Positions 34,485 to 46,929 of a stretch of 64,000 bases of DNA are shown here, piece after piece. The notes under the pieces were generated by a model that was given only the letters and a program-made list of their open reading frames with translations, was not told the DNA's origin and made no database searches. The stretch is from Epiperipatus broadwayi. Lineage: Eukaryota; Onychophora; Udeonychophora; Euonychophora; Peripatidae. The stretch lies in the NCBI GenBank assembly GCA_028023455.1, contig JAQFVV010012416.1, forward strand, positions 3,269,594-3,333,593, given 5' to 3'. Both the position numbers and the translations under genes were made by a program. The stretch's first letter is position 1. Every line of letters starts with the position of its first letter.

Positions 34485-36420
34485 TGGTTGTATTGCCTAT
34501 TAATCTGTGTTAGCAATTCTTTTATGGTTATAAATCTGGCGGATGGTTTTGCAGTATAGTTTTAAAAATATAAAAATTTTATTTAGCTATGAATCTTGTA
34601 TTTGGACCAATGTACACTTTTATTAATTATTCTACATGTCCATTAATATTAGAAGACTACACTCTTGTATGACTTTTCTCTAAATCTGAGGCTTTTTTGT
34701 TATGTTTAACACAAAATGTTCTACAATTTTTTTAAATTCTTATTAGTAGGCTGGACTTTTACCTTTATCATATTGATTTACTGTAGGATTATGTTTGTTT
34801 TCAGAATATAATATTACTATCACTTATACTTATATATTTTTGATAGTTTAAGTCCATATATTCTATAAACATCATATTAATAATTCAGATTTTATTCGAC
34901 TATTTGTGTCATCATTTTAGCTCATGAATGGCAAAAAATATTTGACTTGTGAAATACACTCTTCCATTACCCAGCAGCTCAACTTACTTGATTTCTAAAT
35001 GTGGATACCACTTGACAAAATGTTATCATTTATTAATTATCATCACATTAACATAAAGTTCATCCACACATGTGATTTCTTTTATTAATAGGTAATTGTG
35101 ATCATTTAGAATAAATTTTTGTTAGAATATTCTTGGTTACAGGTACTCCAGTAGAGATTGTGCTAGAGTTAAACAATTGCATAAAATGTTAATAACTGGT
35201 GCACTCCCACATATTATTAACAGCGATATAAGCAAAAAAAAAACTTTTTAATTTTTTTTTTATATAGTCATCTGGTTTAGTACAATTAGAGGAGGTTTAT
35301 AGTCCATGAATTGTGACTCTAGCTTTGTTCCTGTTGATGCTCACATTTTTTAAACATCCAATGCAATAAAACATTTAATTATTTATTTTTCCCTTCATGG
35401 TTTAATGCAGTAATAAAGGAATGAACCTAGAGCACAAAGTCTATGAATTGCATCCAGTTCTCAAACTCTGGATCTCAAATTTCTTATGAATCCCCAGAAA
35501 TAAGTCATTTATTTTTCTTGCATTGGTGCAATGGTAGAGAAATGGGTATTTGAGATCAAGGTTTATTGATCTTAGATGAGCCTCCATTACTGCTTGTGTT
35601 TGAACTTTAACAATTGAATTAATTCTTGTTCAGGAATTTATAATTGAATTAATTCTCATTCAGGAATTCATATGAATTTAATTACTGTGGACACTGTGGA
35701 CAACATTTATCTGGCAATCTGATTTTTTTCAACCAATGAGAATCCTAGATTATCAGAATCTCATTCCTCATCTTTTTTGACTTCATTTATTATTACTTTG
35801 ATTATCACTCCATTTTTTTACTTTAATGTCATTGGTTACTTAAGTTAATAAAGGATTTGTCATTGTGAACTCTCATTTTATTGTTCATTTTTCTATAGTA
35901 ACTATACTAATGGGATTGTGTGTTGTTCTATAATATTTCCATCCTTTAATTACATACCCAGCAATTATAATTTTTTGTTCTTTCCTGTTTGCTAGCTTTT
36001 TATTCTTTAATCTTCATTTTAGCTTTTTTTAAAGTCAAAATACCTATGCTTGTTGACATGACAAATGAAGGTGTAAAAGCCACTATTCAGAAATTTTATA
36101 TGATTAACATAAGCTAATACATCATCAGTTATTAATAGAAATTATGTATGGTTAATAGTTATTGTTTAGGTTTCTGCCAGTTTCCTGTTTTATTTTTAAT
36201 ATCTAAAACAAAGAAGTAAAGATAGCTTTTTATTAAAAAAATTTATTATCTTGACATTGTAATTTTTTGACATTATTAAAAAATGCTTCAATTTTTTCAA
36301 GTGGTGGTTAAATATCATTGGTTGATATTTTGTTTTCTTAGACACTGATTCTTTTTTTGTCTTATTAGTCCACATTTCTTTGTTAATTTTATTCCTAACT
36401 TATTTAATTATTTTAAGACA
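34485..36420. other. AT-rich DNA with a weak tRNA-like relic
   Basis: No gene was seen. 35513-35580 (GCATTGGTGCAATGGTAGAG followed by AAGGTTTATTGATC) looks like a decayed tRNA-like element. AATTGAATTAATTCT with TTCAGGAATT is duplicated at 35608-35670. Confidence 0.35.
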
Positions 36421-36424
36421 CTAA

Positions 36425-36540
36425 AATATCACATGATCACCATTTCCTATGCTTACAGAAGCTGTTAAAGGTAGAAGTCATTGATTACTATGGCTTGTAC
36501 TAGGTGGCAGTATTTCCCACTTCAAACCCAATAGGAATGC
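36425..36540. repeat. family F terminal fragment
   Basis: ATCACATGATCACCATTTCC, ATGCTTACAGAAGCTGTTAA and GATTACTATGGCTTGTACTA with GGTGGCAGTA show one F end and the inverted subterminal part. Confidence 0.65.
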
Positions 36541-36544
36541 TACC

Positions 36545-38155
36545 ACAGGATTAAAAAAATGGTAGATTTTATAATGCCTTTGAATTTATTAATTATTCAG
36601 AGATATTTGAACCCATAATTATTCTTTAAAATGTTTTACTTTAAATAGTCTGGTAAGGGTCGCTAATATAAGAACTTATGCTGGTTTGTTCATAATTGCT
36701 TTTTAAAAAATGGGTGAAAATTTATAATTAGTTTGTAATTAACCTTTGGCTAAATTATGCATATTTGAAATGCTCAGAAGTAGATACATTTCTTTGTTTA
36801 AGTTTTTTTTTCAAAGGTATAATCAGGAACTACTCAATGTTTTAGGATGTGCTATATCAGGGATTAACAACCTGTCTCTTGGGAATCAAATCTAGTTTTT
36901 TGATCCCAATCTCATGGATCTTTTTATTATAATAAACATAAACACATCTTTTATTTCCACTTGTAATTTGTAAATAAATATTTTGATGACTCTAGAAGAG
37001 AAAAAATGTTCTTTACAATGTGTTTTATGAATTCAACCTTATTGTAGAACAGTAATTATTTTATATAGATGAATATTTATATACAAGTTTTTATCCAGCC
37101 TATGGAAAAGTTTTTGTAATAATTTTTTTAAATGGTTATTTTAACAAATTTCAATTAACCATGGTAATACTTTGGAGCTGCAAACTATGCGATATCAAAC
37201 TACATGACTTCAGTTATAGGCTAACCAAAGCTAAATGTAAATATAATCCTATAGTATTTATTTCTTCCCCTCACTAAATATCGCATTTCAAACATGAATT
37301 TATGTACTGTAATCACATTTTCTTCACAATTTAAATACTATATTCATTTCTGTACTGTAGTTAAAAGCACATTTACTGATTTTTTTCCTCCGAGTGGTTT
37401 TTCCTTCAAAAAGTTTTATTCCATATGTTTTTTTACAAAATACCACATCTTTCTAGAATCCAGAAATGTATTCAGTCTATGAAAAAGCCTTGTGCTTGCA
37501 ATAGTTTTTTTTAATTGGTTGCTTTAACAATTATTTTTTGCTTTGTGGAATTATTTGCTTTGAGTGAAAAACGTGCAATCAAATTAAGCCTCTTAAATGT
37601 AAGGAAGAAATAACTTCCCTTTGAATAAAATGCTTCATTAAAGAATTACAATTGATTAATGGTGGAATTACTTCCTTCAACAGTGTTACAAACATAATAG
37701 GTTTTTTTTAATTAATTGTGAATTTGACATGTGATAGCATTACAGACAAACATACATTCACATGGATTTTATATATAGGATTAATAATTTGTGAATAAAT
37801 CAAACTGCTGAAGTAATTTTTGTTTATTTATTTTTCAGAAAAAATTTTTATCATTAGGATATAAACACATTCTATTATATTCTATTAGCAAAATAAATGT
37901 TCAAATATATCCACAGCCATTCAGAAATTCATATTTTTCATGAATAGTATTTTTACTTCTTTCCAGTTATTTAATCAGGGAGGAGCTCTGCATGTTAAAA
38001 TGTTTTCTGATTCCTATGCTATACCATAATCTACTCATACAATGAGAAAAAATACATTAAAATTTTAATTTCAAATATTTATTAAACATATAAAAATATG
38101 ATGAGTAGTGAAGTAGAAACAAAATTAAAAATTAATTATAAGGTATTTTTGAACA
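36545..38155. other. AT-rich DNA, no gene seen
   Basis: No coding region or repeat was recognised. A short segment (GTTTTTGTAATAATTTTTTT, near 37108) has a weak echo near 37500. Confidence 0.4.
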
Positions 38156-38159
38156 CAAA

Positions 38160-39190
38160 GTTCCAAGCTCCCCACAGCTATACATTCTATTTCATACAAC
38201 CAATAAACATGACCACCCACATAAAAAAGATAAACAATCTCCAGCATTCATATTTTATACTAAACCAGCACTCATAAGTTGAACCAGATTATCATCTCCC
38301 ATGCATATGTTTAATCAATGCCCAGTTTATATTAAGATAGCAAATATTTAAACTTTAATAGACAGGCTACAATATATTCCACCCTCCAACTCTTCATCCA
38401 TCCACACCATTGCAAATATGATGATGGAATACCAAAACCCATTTCTGATGCCAATATTATTTTCATGCCCATGTTGACTTTAAGTCACTCTGATCCCTCG
38501 TGCATAGGATCTTGTCCATTCACATACACAGGAGAAAGATGGTTAGAAAACAGGCTGAATCTGTACAAGCATAATTCATATATTTGGAGTTTAAATGTAA
38601 TTATAGGGGATTTAAACACAGACTTTCAAGATTCCTCCACTCACCAGCTATCTACTGTGTGTTCAAATCTCCTATAATTACTTTTAAACTCCAAGTATAT
38701 GAATTATTTATATATTTTAAATATTACAGATTCAGCCTGTATCCTGCCCATCCCTCTTCTGTGTATGTTAATGAACAAGATCCTATACATGGACGATCAG
38801 AATGACTTAAAGTCAACAAGAGCATGACAATAATAATAGCATCAACAAGGTATTTGGGCATTCCATCATTAGATTTTCAATGATATGAATGGCTAAAGAG
38901 TTGAAGAATAGAAAAGATTGAAACCTGTCCATTAAAGTTAAAGATTTGCCCCTAATATAAATTGAGCACTGATTATTTATATGCATGAGTGATGATGATC
39001 TGGACCAATTGATGAATGCTGGTTCAGTATAAAATACATATATATTGATCATTAATCTTTTCACATGAGTGTGATCTGTATCGGTTGTAGGGGATGAAGT
39101 GGATATGTGAGTGGGGAGAGTGGTGGCTTGATAGTCTCTATTCAAATCATCTATAATTACATTTAAGCTCCAGGTATGTGAATTGTGCTT
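38160..39190. repeat. family A repeats, head-to-head pair
   Basis: An antisense copy (38165-38650) and a sense copy (38655-39180) meet near 38650. Each is about 500 bp and carries the full set of family A landmarks (CTTTAATAGACAGGCTAC / GTCCATTAAAGT, TTGACTTTAAGTCACTCTGA / CAGAATGACTTAAAGTCAAC, ATACTAAACCAGCACTCATA / GATGAATGCTGGTTCAGTAT). The join is at the tRNA-like end of the left copy and the far end of the right copy, so the whole can fold into a long hairpin. Three ORFs in this region are chance frames. Confidence 0.8.
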
Positions 39191-39194
39191 TTAT

Positions 39195-39540
39195 TTAAAA
39201 TAGTAAAATTTAAAAATTATAATTTTTTTAACATTTCATCAACTTAACAATGTTTTCCCAATTGGACTTAAAAGAGAATTAGATAATGACACGCATTGAT
39301 CAAGACATTCATTAGTTAAAAGTCATCTGAATATACAGATTCTACTATATAAGTAGGACTAAGTTAGGCCATCCCTTTTATTGTAATATTCAGCAGATTG
39401 GGATTTTCATTTTTGGTGAATATCAGTATTCTTTCAATATGAGATACAAATTATTTTTATCTTTTAATATTTTTCATATGTAGCCTGTCTAATTCATATC
39501 CAATATTATTAAAATCTGAAAGTCTAAGTATATGTCATTG
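39195..39540. other. AT-rich DNA, no gene seen
   Basis: Nothing was recognised. Confidence 0.4.
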
Positions 39541-39544
39541 AATC

Positions 39545-39945
39545 AGGCAAAACTTTCTATACTTATTGCTACTCTGAGCAAGCCAGAATAATCAATGGAT
39601 ACCAGAAAGCTTGTGCATAAAATCCCCATCTAGGGTCTACTTATCCAATATCCCCAGACTAGTTTCTGACTTGTGGCCTTTGTCAATGAGGAGCCTTGAA
39701 TTTGAGAGCCCTGCACTGCACAAGTCTTCTGGGATCCATTGATTACTCTGGCTTGCACTGGGTGGCAATACTTATAGAGATTTTTGCCTGTTTTAATAAC
39801 AGTTATAATTCAAAAATAATTCAAAAACTTTGCGAGAAAAATCTACTTATAAAAATAATAATATAGGCGCTATTGCACCTGAATGCAAAGCTATTTTAAA
39901 ACAGTTATAAGCAAGCATAAAAAATGGTGATCATGTGATGTTAGA
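39545..39945. mobile_element. family F element, partial
   Basis: One arm 39545-39710 (GCAAAACTTTCTATAC, CCAGAATAATCAATGGAT, CCCCATCTAGGGTCTACTTA, CCAATATCCCCAGACTAGTT, GTCAATGAGGAGCCTTGA). A short inverted part at 39730-39790 contains CATTGATTACTCTGGCTTGC. The terminus AAAAAATGGTGATCATGTGA is at 39919-39938. Confidence 0.7.
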
Positions 39946-39949
39946 ATGT

Positions 39950-41070
39950 CATTGACTGAAAAAGAAAATTCTGTCAAAATCATGTTTCAATTCACTGGTA
40001 CATTATAGTAAACTGCATTAATTACATCTGTTATAATCTTCACTTAGTCTTTTACATCATTAGGCTAGCTTCCACTAGTGGTCCTACCCAATTTGAAATT
40101 TTACAAACATCTATAATCTATAATATCATTTTTAATAAAGAGATTAATGTGGATTAATTATAATCTGTTTTATATAAACAGCAAATGATTAATATTAAGT
40201 GGCTTAATGGTGTTAAAAGATATTTTCAACTTTAACATTTGTAATGTAAATTCCAAATGATTAAATAATGCTTGATTAATTTTTCCTAGTTTACCATTAA
40301 TACCTTCAATTATTTGTATTTTTATCTTAAATTGGTATAATGCTCTTCTCTAACAATGGAATGAATCAGTACTTATTTTTAATTATAGAGATGTCCTAAT
40401 CTTGATTCCTTTTTGCCAATTTTGTCATATAAACTGATTGGAATGCAGCTTTGCATAGATTTTAAGTCCATCTTTTTGGAGCATTGATGAATTTAATTAT
40501 TTTCTCTCAAAAAAAGTGCTTCCCATAAAATTGAAGACAATATATTGCTAACTGTCTTAAATTTACTATACTTATTTAGAAGGGTTAGGGTTGAATATGT
40601 TGACTATAGACTTAACCTGATATCTTCCTTCTAAATGGCCTATTGTAAAATAACAGTGCGTAAATGATGTTGGTGCTTATGTACTTACTTTCTGGATGAT
40701 TTTTATATCCTCAGCAAAAAAAAAAAAACGATTGCATATCTCCTTTTGCTTAAAGTATTTTATCTTTTTTTTAACTATACTATCGTATTTTAATTAAATG
40801 GGTGTTAGTAAGAGTTAGATTATTTTATACTTAGTTTTGGATAAACTTGTCTGTTTTTGTAATCTGCTTTTGGAAATATTGATGTAACGACTTATTCAAA
40901 TTTTGTCAACTTTAGCCTTAAAATAGCAAATACCAAAGGATATGGTTTAATTTTATTTATAATACATAAATGAATCACCATATCATGTTTATAGCTTTAA
41001 GTTTTTTATTATTATTAATCAAACTTTATTCCAAGGTCTTCACATGATCCTTTTATTTAATTTTTTTGCT
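39950..41070. other. AT-rich DNA, no gene seen
   Basis: Nothing was recognised. A 12-base A run lies near 40716. Confidence 0.4.
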
Positions 41071-41075
41071 AAATA

Positions 41076-41175
41076 TTTTTTTCCATATGTCATAGCATCA
41101 TCCGGGAGGTGAATGTGCAACAACCAATTGCTTGCTTGCAAGGCGGCTGCACTGACGTCTCTGCTAATGTAATGC
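41076..41175 (-). repeat. short tRNA-derived SINE
   Basis: On the minus strand: ATTACATTAGCAGAGACGTC, GCAGCCGCCTTGCAAGCAAG, then CACCTCCCGGATGATGCTAT and GACATATGGAAAAAAATA. It belongs to the same family as 25251-25369 with a degraded A-box. Confidence 0.7.
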
Positions 41176-41177
41176 TA

Positions 41178-41645
41178 TAATATTTCTCAATATTGATTTT
41201 CAAGCCATTTTTAGAGCACCATTAATGGTAAATAATAATAGTATGACTAGTTGCTTGGGAGAGGGAGTTATATGACATTCAAGCACTCTAATGGCAGGTA
41301 GAGTATTTTAATGCACCACTGTTCAAAGTTTTTTAAAATATCTTCTATTTTGATTATATCAAACTGATTGAATATTGGCTTAAGTTTTTTTTAATATCTG
41401 CATATAATAAAATTTTTGAATGTTTTATTTTTATATTTATATTTGCTTTAAAAATATTAAACAGCAAATATGATAAAATACTTTTTTAGTAAATGCTATT
41501 GCAAATGTGTCTTAATTTAGTGAATTGATTCTTCAAATAAGTAACAAAATTTATGTGGGTTAACATGGGAAACTAAATAAATATTATATTAATATTCAAG
41601 TATACAATGCAATACAAAAAATTCATGTTAAACCATTATTAAAAT
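41178..41645. other. AT-rich DNA, no gene seen
   Basis: Nothing was recognised. Confidence 0.4.
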
Positions 41646-41767
41646 AAAAGATGTATGGTTTTATTACTCGGGAGTTCATAAAAAGTTTGAGCATCAGAAC
41701 TGTGAGCACCACAATTGATCCTGGGACCTCCCGATCCCAAATTTGGAAGCTCTATCAACTTCACTAT

Positions 41768-42093
41768 TGCTCAGGGGGTTACTTATAATACTTCATTCAT
41801 ATACACTTTAATGCAAGTAATTTTTTTTAAAAGCTTATTTATTTTCTTACAGTTTCGACTGTCCAGCAGTCTTCACCAGAGACAAGAAGAAAGACAGGTT
41901 TTATAAAGGAAGATAGAGTTCTGATGAAGACTGCTGGACAGTCGAAACTGTAAGAAAATAAAGACGCTTTTAAAAAAATTACTTGCATTAAAGTGTATAT
42001 GAATGAAAGTATTATAAGTAATATATATATGATTATATGAAGATATGCAAAGAAAGTGAAGGAGAAGAATAAGAGAGTATGCTCAGGGGGTTA
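41768..42093. mobile_element. palindromic insertion with 14-bp target duplication
   Basis: TGCTCAGGGGGTTA at 41768-41781 recurs at 42080-42093. The 298 bp between contain two inverted arms of about 100 bp (41782-41880 and 41920-42022): left AATACTTCATTCATATACAC..TTACAGTTTCGACTGTCCAG faces right CTGGACAGTCGAAACTGTAA..GTGTATATGAATGAAAGTAT. Each arm carries a hammerhead-like core. The structure resembles a minimal PLE terminal repeat inserted as an inverted pair. Confidence 0.7.
41921..41952 (+). ncRNA. hammerhead-ribozyme-like core
   Basis: CTGATGA at 41921-41927, A, then stem II GACTG (41929-41933), loop CTGGA, CAGTC (41939-41943), then GAAA (41944-41947). This satisfies the invariant hammerhead core with a five-pair stem II. 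After it, CTGTA could give the very short helix III and an H17 cleavage position, as in minimal PLE-type hammerheads that act as dimers. A clear helix I is not seen. The other arm has the same core on the minus strand (41879-41852) with CTGGTGA, a change at an invariant adenine. Confidence 0.65.
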
Positions 42094-42289
42094 TAAGAAG
42101 TTTGAGCACCAGAATCATTCCTGGGACCCGCCGATCCCAAATCAGAAGCACTACCAACTGCATTATTGCTCTGGAGTTTATAAGAAGTTTAAGAATCAGA
42201 TTTAAAAGCACCAAAATCGATCCTGAGTCTTCCCAATCCCAAGTCAAACTATCTACCAACTGTCCAAATGATCACTGTTTAATAGTTAG

Positions 42290-43770
42290 AATCCAGAGTG
42301 AGCTCAGTTTCACATTACCAAATCTCTAGTTTAAATGCTATTAGAATTAGAAGTACTGGGCTTCTTTAATTTTTTTACCCCTATCACTTGATTCATTAAT
42401 GTGAAACACTGAGCATGTTTTGAAATTTTGGTCATTATATAATGCTTTTACTATTTTAATATTAAATTGCCATAAATATGGTATAACCTGCACTGAAAGC
42501 ATTAAGGACTCAATATTTTATAGTATATTTATTCACACAGCACAAGTATGGTTTGTTATTTATATGCAGAATTTAATTAATTTATAGTTCCTATTTTAAA
42601 TTTTATAATCCTTTAAATAATAAGATATCCAATTTATAATTTTGTAAAGTCGTGAGATTTATCATAGTGATAGAGTGGTGAACTCCAAAGCTCAAGGTCA
42701 ATGGTTCATTACTCAACACTATTACCAGTGGTTTTTTAACTTTATTTGAACTCCCAAACAACACACCATTCCATTATTTATTTACTATGGTAGTGCTTTT
42801 GACCCTTTTTTAATATCAGCACTCTAAACTTCGAATTATTTATAAATTAATAATCTATTTTAATTGACCTTACACTGGCATTTATCTTCTTAAACATATG
42901 ATGACCCTTAGGTACTGCATGTATATTTAATAAGTAGCTGTAAAAGAAAATAACATTCAGAATCCAGGGAACTTACACAAGAAAATATATCCTTAAGGAT
43001 GGTTGAACTAAAATGGTGGGCTTTAAAAATCTTATTTTAAAAAATCTTTCATCATCTTCAATATTAATTTTCACTCATTGATTTTCAAGATTTCCTTCAA
43101 ATGTTTGACAAAGTAGTATAATGCAATGTCTGGATAAAATAAGAGATTAGGGTCAAAGGCAAAAGAAAAATCCTAAAGAATTAACATAGGCCAGTTTGTT
43201 TGAATATTATAATAATAGGGGGGGGGTCAGTAATAGTATAATAATAACAAGATGATAGGTGCAAGTTATTACCATCAAATTATGGACAAATGATGTAAAG
43301 GCAAAAAATTTTAATGATTTAACTAACAACTATTTTTTCAAAATTTCAATTCTATAGATACTTTGAACCTTCAACTTGGTGGGAAAATTCTTTGTAATGA
43401 AATGCAAACACATAAATTCACTTTGTCAAAAGAATAAAAGGCACCATGCATTGATGAAGTGGAGTGATGTCTGCAACTGATTGCTTAGTTGTCAAATAAA
43501 TTTAAAATAAGTATAATTATTCTAGCATTTACATGGTTTTTCTATTGCATGACCCCTATATAAGGGGCACAGTGTTACAGCAGAGTCATTGATATATAAG
43601 AATTTTGAACATTCTTCCAAAGATGAAGGAAACTCTGTCTAAAACTGTAAATAGAAAACAAACTGTGTGGGTTTGGCAGCATAAGTGAGCAAAATGATTT
43701 TTTAATTTATTATATAAATTTACTTATGACTTCCCACTTTAAAATCTTAATCTTCATCACAATTTACTAA
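42290..43770. other. AT-rich DNA with a tRNA-Trp-like relic and a G run
   Basis: 42655-42730 resembles a decayed tRNA (GTGATAGAGTGGTG, ACTCCAAAGC with CCA triplet, GGTTCATTACTC). An 8-base G run is near 43219. No gene was seen. Confidence 0.35.
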
Positions 43771-43774
43771 GACA

Positions 43775-43862
43775 ATAAATATATGAGATTTGAACTCAGA
43801 CTTTCAAGCCCTTTCACTATCCACACTATCTTATACTACTGATACACATGACCACACACAAT
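43775..43862 (-). repeat. family A fragment
   Basis: Only the tRNA-like antisense end remains: GAGATTTGAACTCAGACTTT, CACTATCCACACTATCTTAT and CTGATACACATGACCACAC. Confidence 0.65.
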
Positions 43863-43904
43863 AAAGCAAATTACTCAAGGATTTAATTTGTTTATAAATA
43901 TGGA

Positions 43905-44245
43905 TGATAACAACCAACCTTTAAGTTATCAATAATCTCAACATGTAGTCAAGGCAACCCACAAATGTAAATGATAACAATCAACTCTTAAGCTATCAAC
44001 AATCTCAACCTGTAGTCAAGGCAACCCACAAATGTAAATGATAACAATCAACTCTTAAGCTAACAACAATCTCAACCTGTAGTCAAGGCAACCTCCTTTA
44101 ACACTCACTGATCAAGGTGCAGTATTTAGTGTCTACATAATCATATCAGATCTTAGATAAAGGTGTTATTATCTTTATTGTTAAAGGAGGTTGCCTTGAC
44201 AACAGGTTGAGATTGTTGATAGCTTAAAGGTCGATTGTTATTTAC
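43905..44245. repeat. 67-bp tandem repeats with an inverted copy
   Basis: GTAGTCAAGGCAACC occurs at 43945, 44012 and 44079, a 67-bp period, with AAATGATAACAATCAACTCT and AAGCTATCAACAATCTCAAC in each unit. After a 75-bp spacer, 44178-44240 is the inverted copy (TTAAAGGAGGTTGCCTTGAC, AGGTTGAGATTGTTGATAGC). The last direct unit ends CCTCCTTTAACA, mirroring the inverted start. It is probably a foldback element with one arm amplified. Confidence 0.75.
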
Positions 44246-44249
44246 CATA

Positions 44250-44830
44250 CTACTAATTCAGGAGAAATATTATGCAGGTGAAGAAGGCTGTTTAATTTCA
44301 TTAGTATTAACTTCCAAATTAAAAACTAAATCTGCCTCATTATTTTTTATTTCCTTTAATGAATCTTCAGTTTCACATTTTAAAGAAAATACATCAGTTT
44401 TAAGCAATTTATCAACCATAATTGTTTTAAATTTTTTATTCTAAACATAACAAATAATCACGTTTTAAAATGTAGGAAGCTTCTTCAAAGATATATTTCT
44501 TCATGGGGAAAAATTAACTTATTAACTAGAATTAAAACTTTTCTAGATGGATCAGTGTTTTGATAATTCCAAATGTGTGAACAAGATTGATATCTTTTTA
44601 TATTTTTTCCCCACACAACCTTTAAACTTAAAGAAAACATTTTAAAAGTTTATTTTAAAAGATGAATAGATATAACGATTAAAAATAATTGATATTCTTC
44701 GATCATAAATCCGAATTTGAATACAAGTATTTGATTAATTAATAATTCAAAATCTTGATTTAATAATGGAATATGCTGAATATAAACTTATGTGTCGACA
44801 TTATGACAAGTAGTGACTTTGGTATCACTG
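44250..44830. other. AT-rich DNA, no gene seen
   Basis: Nothing was recognised. Confidence 0.4.
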
Positions 44831-44837
44831 TTTATTA

Positions 44838-45430
44838 CACACCACACACAAATTTATATATATATATATAAGATTATTACATTGTACAGGCTTAAACCTG
44901 TATTAATATATAATATATGCGGATCCCGCATATATTACATATATTAATACAGGTTTAAGCTTGTACAATGTATTAACTTATATAAATAGTGTGTAAAAGG
45001 TCTGCCCATCCCTCGCATATGTACGTATAAATGGATTATTCTCCTGTACATGAGAGGTCAGAATGACTAATATGTCAACATGGGTAGGATGACAACCTTG
45101 GCACTAACAAGGGCTTTGAACGTTCCACTGTCAGATTTTCAATGAAATGGAAGACTGAAGAGTTGTGAGTTGGAATAGTTTGAAGCCTGTCCATTAAAGT
45201 ATGAAGATTGGCTATCTTAATATAAAGCTGAGCACTGATTATATATATGTGTGTGTGTGAGAATAGTAATCTAGACTAACTGATGATTGCTGGTTTAGCA
45301 TGAAATACATATATTGGTGATTATTTATCTTTTCAGCATGTGTGGGATCAGGTGGGTCAGCAATATGAGATGGCACTGAGAGTAGTGGGTTTTGTGAAAG
45401 TCTGAGTTCGAATCCCACATATATCATATA
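44838..45430 (+). repeat. family A repeat with palindromic leader
   Basis: 44880-44970 is a near-perfect palindrome centred on GGATCC (left ATTGTACAGGCTTAAACCTG, right CAGGTTTAAGCTTGTACAAT), with looser pairing extending to about 44838 and 44998. A sense family A copy follows: CTGCCCATCCCTCGC, GTCAGAATGACTAATATGTC, CTGTCCATTAAAGTATGAAG, CTGATGATTGCTGGTTTAGC. It ends in the best tRNA-like end of the family, AGATGGC..GTGGG..GAGTTCGAATCCCAC. Confidence 0.75.
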
Positions 45431-45434
45431 TATA

Positions 45435-46615
45435 AAAGATATAATTTTTAGGTTTGTCTATGTATAATTAAAATTAACATGCACCTATGTTTCAGTTGGT
45501 TCCCAAATGCCATTATTTGTTAGATATGATCTAGCCAAACTATTGCTATAACATTAGTACTATGTATACACAAACATACCTGAAAATTAATCTGGCACAT
45601 AATTTTCCTGTAAAAATATTTCACACACGCATATATACACTTTTTATCAATGTATTTCTCATCTCAAATTCCACAGTCCATTACACCAACTTTCACAATA
45701 TAGAGTCTGGTTAGTATTCCATTTTAAATATGTTTTAGAAAATGAATAATTATTGCATTTTAGAGATACTTTCATTTTTTGTCAATGTACACCTCATCTC
45801 AAACCTCACCACATCCATGCATCAACACGAAAAGAACACTTCCTACATTTTGTGAGAATTCTTCATTCATTAGGTGATTTAAAAGCATTAAACATATATT
45901 TCTTTGTCTGTATTGACAGTTCAATATTTTTTCCATTAGCTGAATCTTTCACACACTTAAGACTGCATAATCTCTGTCTTAACGAGACATTTTAAAACAT
46001 TTTACCAGCATATCTCTCATCACAATTTTCACCATATTCTAATCACTGACATTTTGACTTTTTCATTTGAATATCTGAAAATTGATTATCTTTCTGTTCT
46101 TTCTGAACATTATCTAAACAGCAATTTCTTCTTAAACATCAAATAATGTAAATTGTAGCCCAGACTTCTGGCTCCCATAATGATCAAAGATACAATGCAT
46201 GTACTCTAGACTTAAAAATAATATTAGTTCTATGAGTAGAGGCCAAACGTTAGTCTGATGTTAAGTGCAGACCTTAATTCTATATACAAATATCATCATA
46301 ATAAATATGGCAATGTAAAAAGCCTATGAATATATAAAGTACTGGAATAATGTTATGTTGCACCATTTATAAAAATTTTATAATATGTTAAATGGATAGC
46401 TTTAATGGAAAAAAATCAACTAATCTCTACTGGATTATATCAAATATTAGCAACAGTCTGATTAAAACCATGACATCCTGTCAATTTCTATTTGTATATC
46501 AATATCCAATTTGATATTGAATTTAAATATGTTGCTATACATGGAAAAAATAAATGGACATTGTTATTGTTACATATTTATATAATTTTTAATTAGTTTG
46601 TATGTATGTGCATAA
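45435..46615. other. AT-rich DNA, no gene seen
   Basis: An 80-codon plus ORF at 45753 has no recognisable family. Nothing else was seen. Confidence 0.35.
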
Positions 46616-46617
46616 AA

Positions 46618-46745
46618 AATGGTAGTGGCTTTATTGATCAGGAGTTTATAAGAACTTTGAGTGACAGAACTGCTATCACCACAATTGATCCTGCGATCTC
46701 TACCATGTCAGACATTCTACCAACTGCATCAAACCATACAGTATT
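46618..46745 (-). repeat. family G copy
   Basis: ATTGATCAGGAGTTTATAAG, ACCACAATTGATCCTGCGAT and CATTCTACCAACTGCATCAA match the other family G copies. Confidence 0.6.
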
Positions 46746-46788
46746 GTATGTGTATAAAACAATGATAAAGTATGGTATTATTAAAATA

Positions 46789-46927
46789 AATACTATATTG
46801 TTGTCAAGTGTTGTTAGCCGAAAGGTCAGCACAGCTGTCTTGCAAGCAAGCAGTTGGTTGCAGGCAGTCATTGCAGGTTCATCTCCCAGCCGATGCTGTG
46901 ACACATGAGAAAAAATACTATATTGTT
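46789..46927 (+). repeat. short tRNA-derived SINE with perfect 14-bp target duplication
   Basis: AATACTATATTGTT lies at 46789-46802 and 46914-46927. Between them: GTCAAGTGTTGTTAGCCGAA, CAGCTGTCTTGCAAGCAAGC, B-box-like AGGTTCATCTCCC, then GATGCTGTGACACATGAG and a short A-run. A perfect duplication indicates a retroposed and relatively young or unaltered insertion. Confidence 0.85.
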
Positions 46928-46929
46928 AT

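Larger units (their letters stand above)
41650..42285 (-). repeat. family G tandem array interrupted by an insertion
   Basis: Three antisense family G units lie at 41650-41775, 42081-42175 and 42176-42285. They share GAGTTxATAAxAAGTTTGAG, ACCACAATTGATCCTGGGAC and CCCGATCCCAAAT-like segments. The second unit's first bases occur on both sides of a 298-bp insertion (41782-42079), so the array predates it. The small ORFs here are incidental. Confidence 0.7.

Noticed and set aside
38465-39145. Three ORFs of 70-110 codons
   Set aside because: They fall within the family A head-to-head pair and change frame between copies.
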